Below, piece by piece: positions 62,501 to 64,000 of a stretch of 64,000 nucleotides of DNA. Origin of the DNA: Luscinia megarhynchos (lineage: Eukaryota; Chordata; Aves; Passeriformes; Turdidae). The position numbers were made by a program, and so were the translations under genes. The stretch spans positions 16,847,502-16,911,501 of the forward strand of contig CM067570.1 in the NCBI GenBank assembly GCA_034336665.1. Direction: 5' to 3'. Under the pieces are notes generated by a model, which was not told the origin of the DNA, ran no database searches, and was given only the letters and a program-made list of their open reading frames with translations. Numbering within the stretch: position 1 is the stretch's first letter; each line of letters begins with the position of its first letter.

Positions 62501-64000
62501 TTCTTAAAGAAGATTTAGATACCACTCTATTCATACCAGGGAATCAGCTATAGTTTCTGATTTAGTTTAAATTACATTTTATTTTGATGGGAATTGCCAA
62601 TGTATTGTTTTGTGTGATGTCTCAATTTTGCCATATTCTATTAAATTATTCAAACAGGAATCATTGTCTCATATAGTAGACAGACCCCCTATGTGCATGT
62701 GCTTCTTTAAAACACTGATAAGACATAATATGCAGTAAATGTCTTCTATGCATGGTGAGAACAATTAAGCTCTTCTCTTCAGGCTAGAAAGTACACATTA
62801 AATTGAAAGTCAGCATCAGTGACCAGAGACAGTCATGTTTCATTGACAAGGCATATCTTATTTTTATTTCATATGAGGTTCTCTGCCTGAATGTATGGTG
62901 ACAGCAATTAACATACTGGGCAAATTAAAAATTATTTTTCAACCCAGAAGACAGTATTTAAGTTTAGGAAGTATTTAATATGGTTAGCTACATGTATGTT
63001 TTCGAGAACTAAATCCAAAAGGTGGGTGTGCAAACAGCAAACCAAATGACTTTTTAGAAAATTTCCCTTTTAGGACTTTATGGCTAAATGCTGAATCTTT
63101 TATAGAAATTTTGGGAAAAAGGGGCATCCATTCTCAATGAATATCAAAGAGTCAGAAAGAAAAAGAAAGATTCTGTCTTAATATTGAAACATATATTGTT
63201 ATTGAATCTAAGAAAATATTTTGGGGTTATTTAATGCCTAAAAGTAAAAACAATGGGAAATTTGAAATGAAATATTGTTGCACGCTGGAGGAACCAATTA
63301 TTTGGCTTCAAAGATGAAATTAAAGCTTTCTGATTTGGAGGAATATGAAAGGATGTTTCCCTCTTTCCTTCATAGCTGAATGCAAAATATACTGCTGAAA
63401 AATATTTTTTGTGAAAAATTAGCTACCTTTATGTGGCATGTTTTAATGCTGAGAAGGAGCACATCAGGCTATTTATTTCCTGATTTATTAAACTAAAGGC
63501 TCAATATCCTCAGAAAAAAAGGCCTTAATAGAAAATAGAGGACAGTGTAGACATGTCTGTTTTTTTCTTATATTCTTTCTCTAATTTTGGTGGAAAAAAA
63601 GAAAATACTGCTTTTAGACTTACATGCTACTTTCTGCCTTGGGTGAAATGAGACAAAGGTTTCTATAACCACATTAAAATAGGCCTTATAAAACAAATAT
63701 AAGTTCAACGGTGAGGGTACAGTTTCAAATCAAACACAATAATCATCAAATTGTCATCACTTCAGGACATATCATACCCTTCATCTGCATCCTTTGTAAT
63801 TGAATAGAGCTGCCCACATATTCTGAGGGCAGAATACTGCTATGAAATACTGAAAAACTTACATATTATTCTCTGGGGATTTATGGGCAACTCAAGAATT
63901 GATTGTTCTTTAGTGAAACTAATAGTTATATTATGAGATTTTTACTAAAAAGTTCCTTTCCTCATTTGTGTCAATCCTTCTTTGGATCTAACACCAAACA

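Larger units (their letters stand above)
20589..64000 (-). other. KCNH7: Part of KCNH7 intron 2 (3' portion in transcript sense)
   Basis: More than 43 kb upstream of the PAS exon in transcript order. The preceding exon should encode the bulk of the PAS domain (motifs of the type IIANARV, IYCNDGFCE and CDFLHGP). I looked for these on the minus strand and found none, so it probably lies beyond coordinate 64000. The interval holds two CR1 fragments, one LTR, a long pentanucleotide array and minor tandem repeats, each listed separately. The remaining blocks (20641-27800, 28023-42256, 42625-49963, 50269-58050 and 59545-64000) are unique AT-rich DNA with no gene I can support. The intron assignment assumes the gene simply continues. 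Confidence 0.78.

Overview
The window looks like intron-rich, AT-rich nuclear DNA from a bird, most likely a passerine. It carries three fragments of CR1 LINEs (two with avian-type ATTCTATG-like 3' ends), a short retroposon with a tRNA-Ile-derived head and a CR1-like tail (the organisation of TguSINE1, known from passerines), and a degraded avian endogenous-retrovirus LTR. No bacterial-style gene organisation, rRNA, functional tRNA gene or CRISPR array is visible.

The only protein-coding content I can support is two internal exons of one minus-strand gene, KCNH7 (ERG3, Kv11.3, an ether-a-go-go-related voltage-gated potassium channel). In transcript order they are the exon at 20433-20588 (end of the PAS domain, 156 bp) and the exon at 4936-5364 (cytoplasmic linker between PAS and S1, 429 bp). 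Both have canonical AG/GT splice sites and open frames, and both start and end in phase 1. They are numbered 3 and 4 by analogy with KCNH2 (hERG1). No upstream exon is visible at 20589-64000, and no downstream exon at 1-4935.

Layout from low to high coordinate: 1-4935 is part of intron 4, with a GC-rich patch at about 1305-2290. 4936-5364 is exon 4. 5365-20432 is intron 3, with an old CR1 copy near 7.0-7.6 kb and the tRNA-Ile SINE at 17.4-17.5 kb. 20433-20588 is exon 3. 20589-64000 is intron 2, which holds a sense CR1 3' end at 27.8-28.0 kb, an antisense CR1 at 42.26-42.62 kb, a perfect 61-copy pentanucleotide array at 49964-50268, two small tandem duplications at 58.05-58.64 kb and a solo-LTR-like element at 58.93-59.54 kb. 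The rest is unique AT-rich sequence in which only a few TAAT-rich stretches hint at conserved regulatory DNA.

I see no new multi-gene system. The most notable items are the long uninterrupted purine/pyrimidine repeat inside a neuronal ion-channel intron, the tRNA-Ile SINE as a lineage marker, and the symmetric phase-1 exons that could be skipped without a frameshift.
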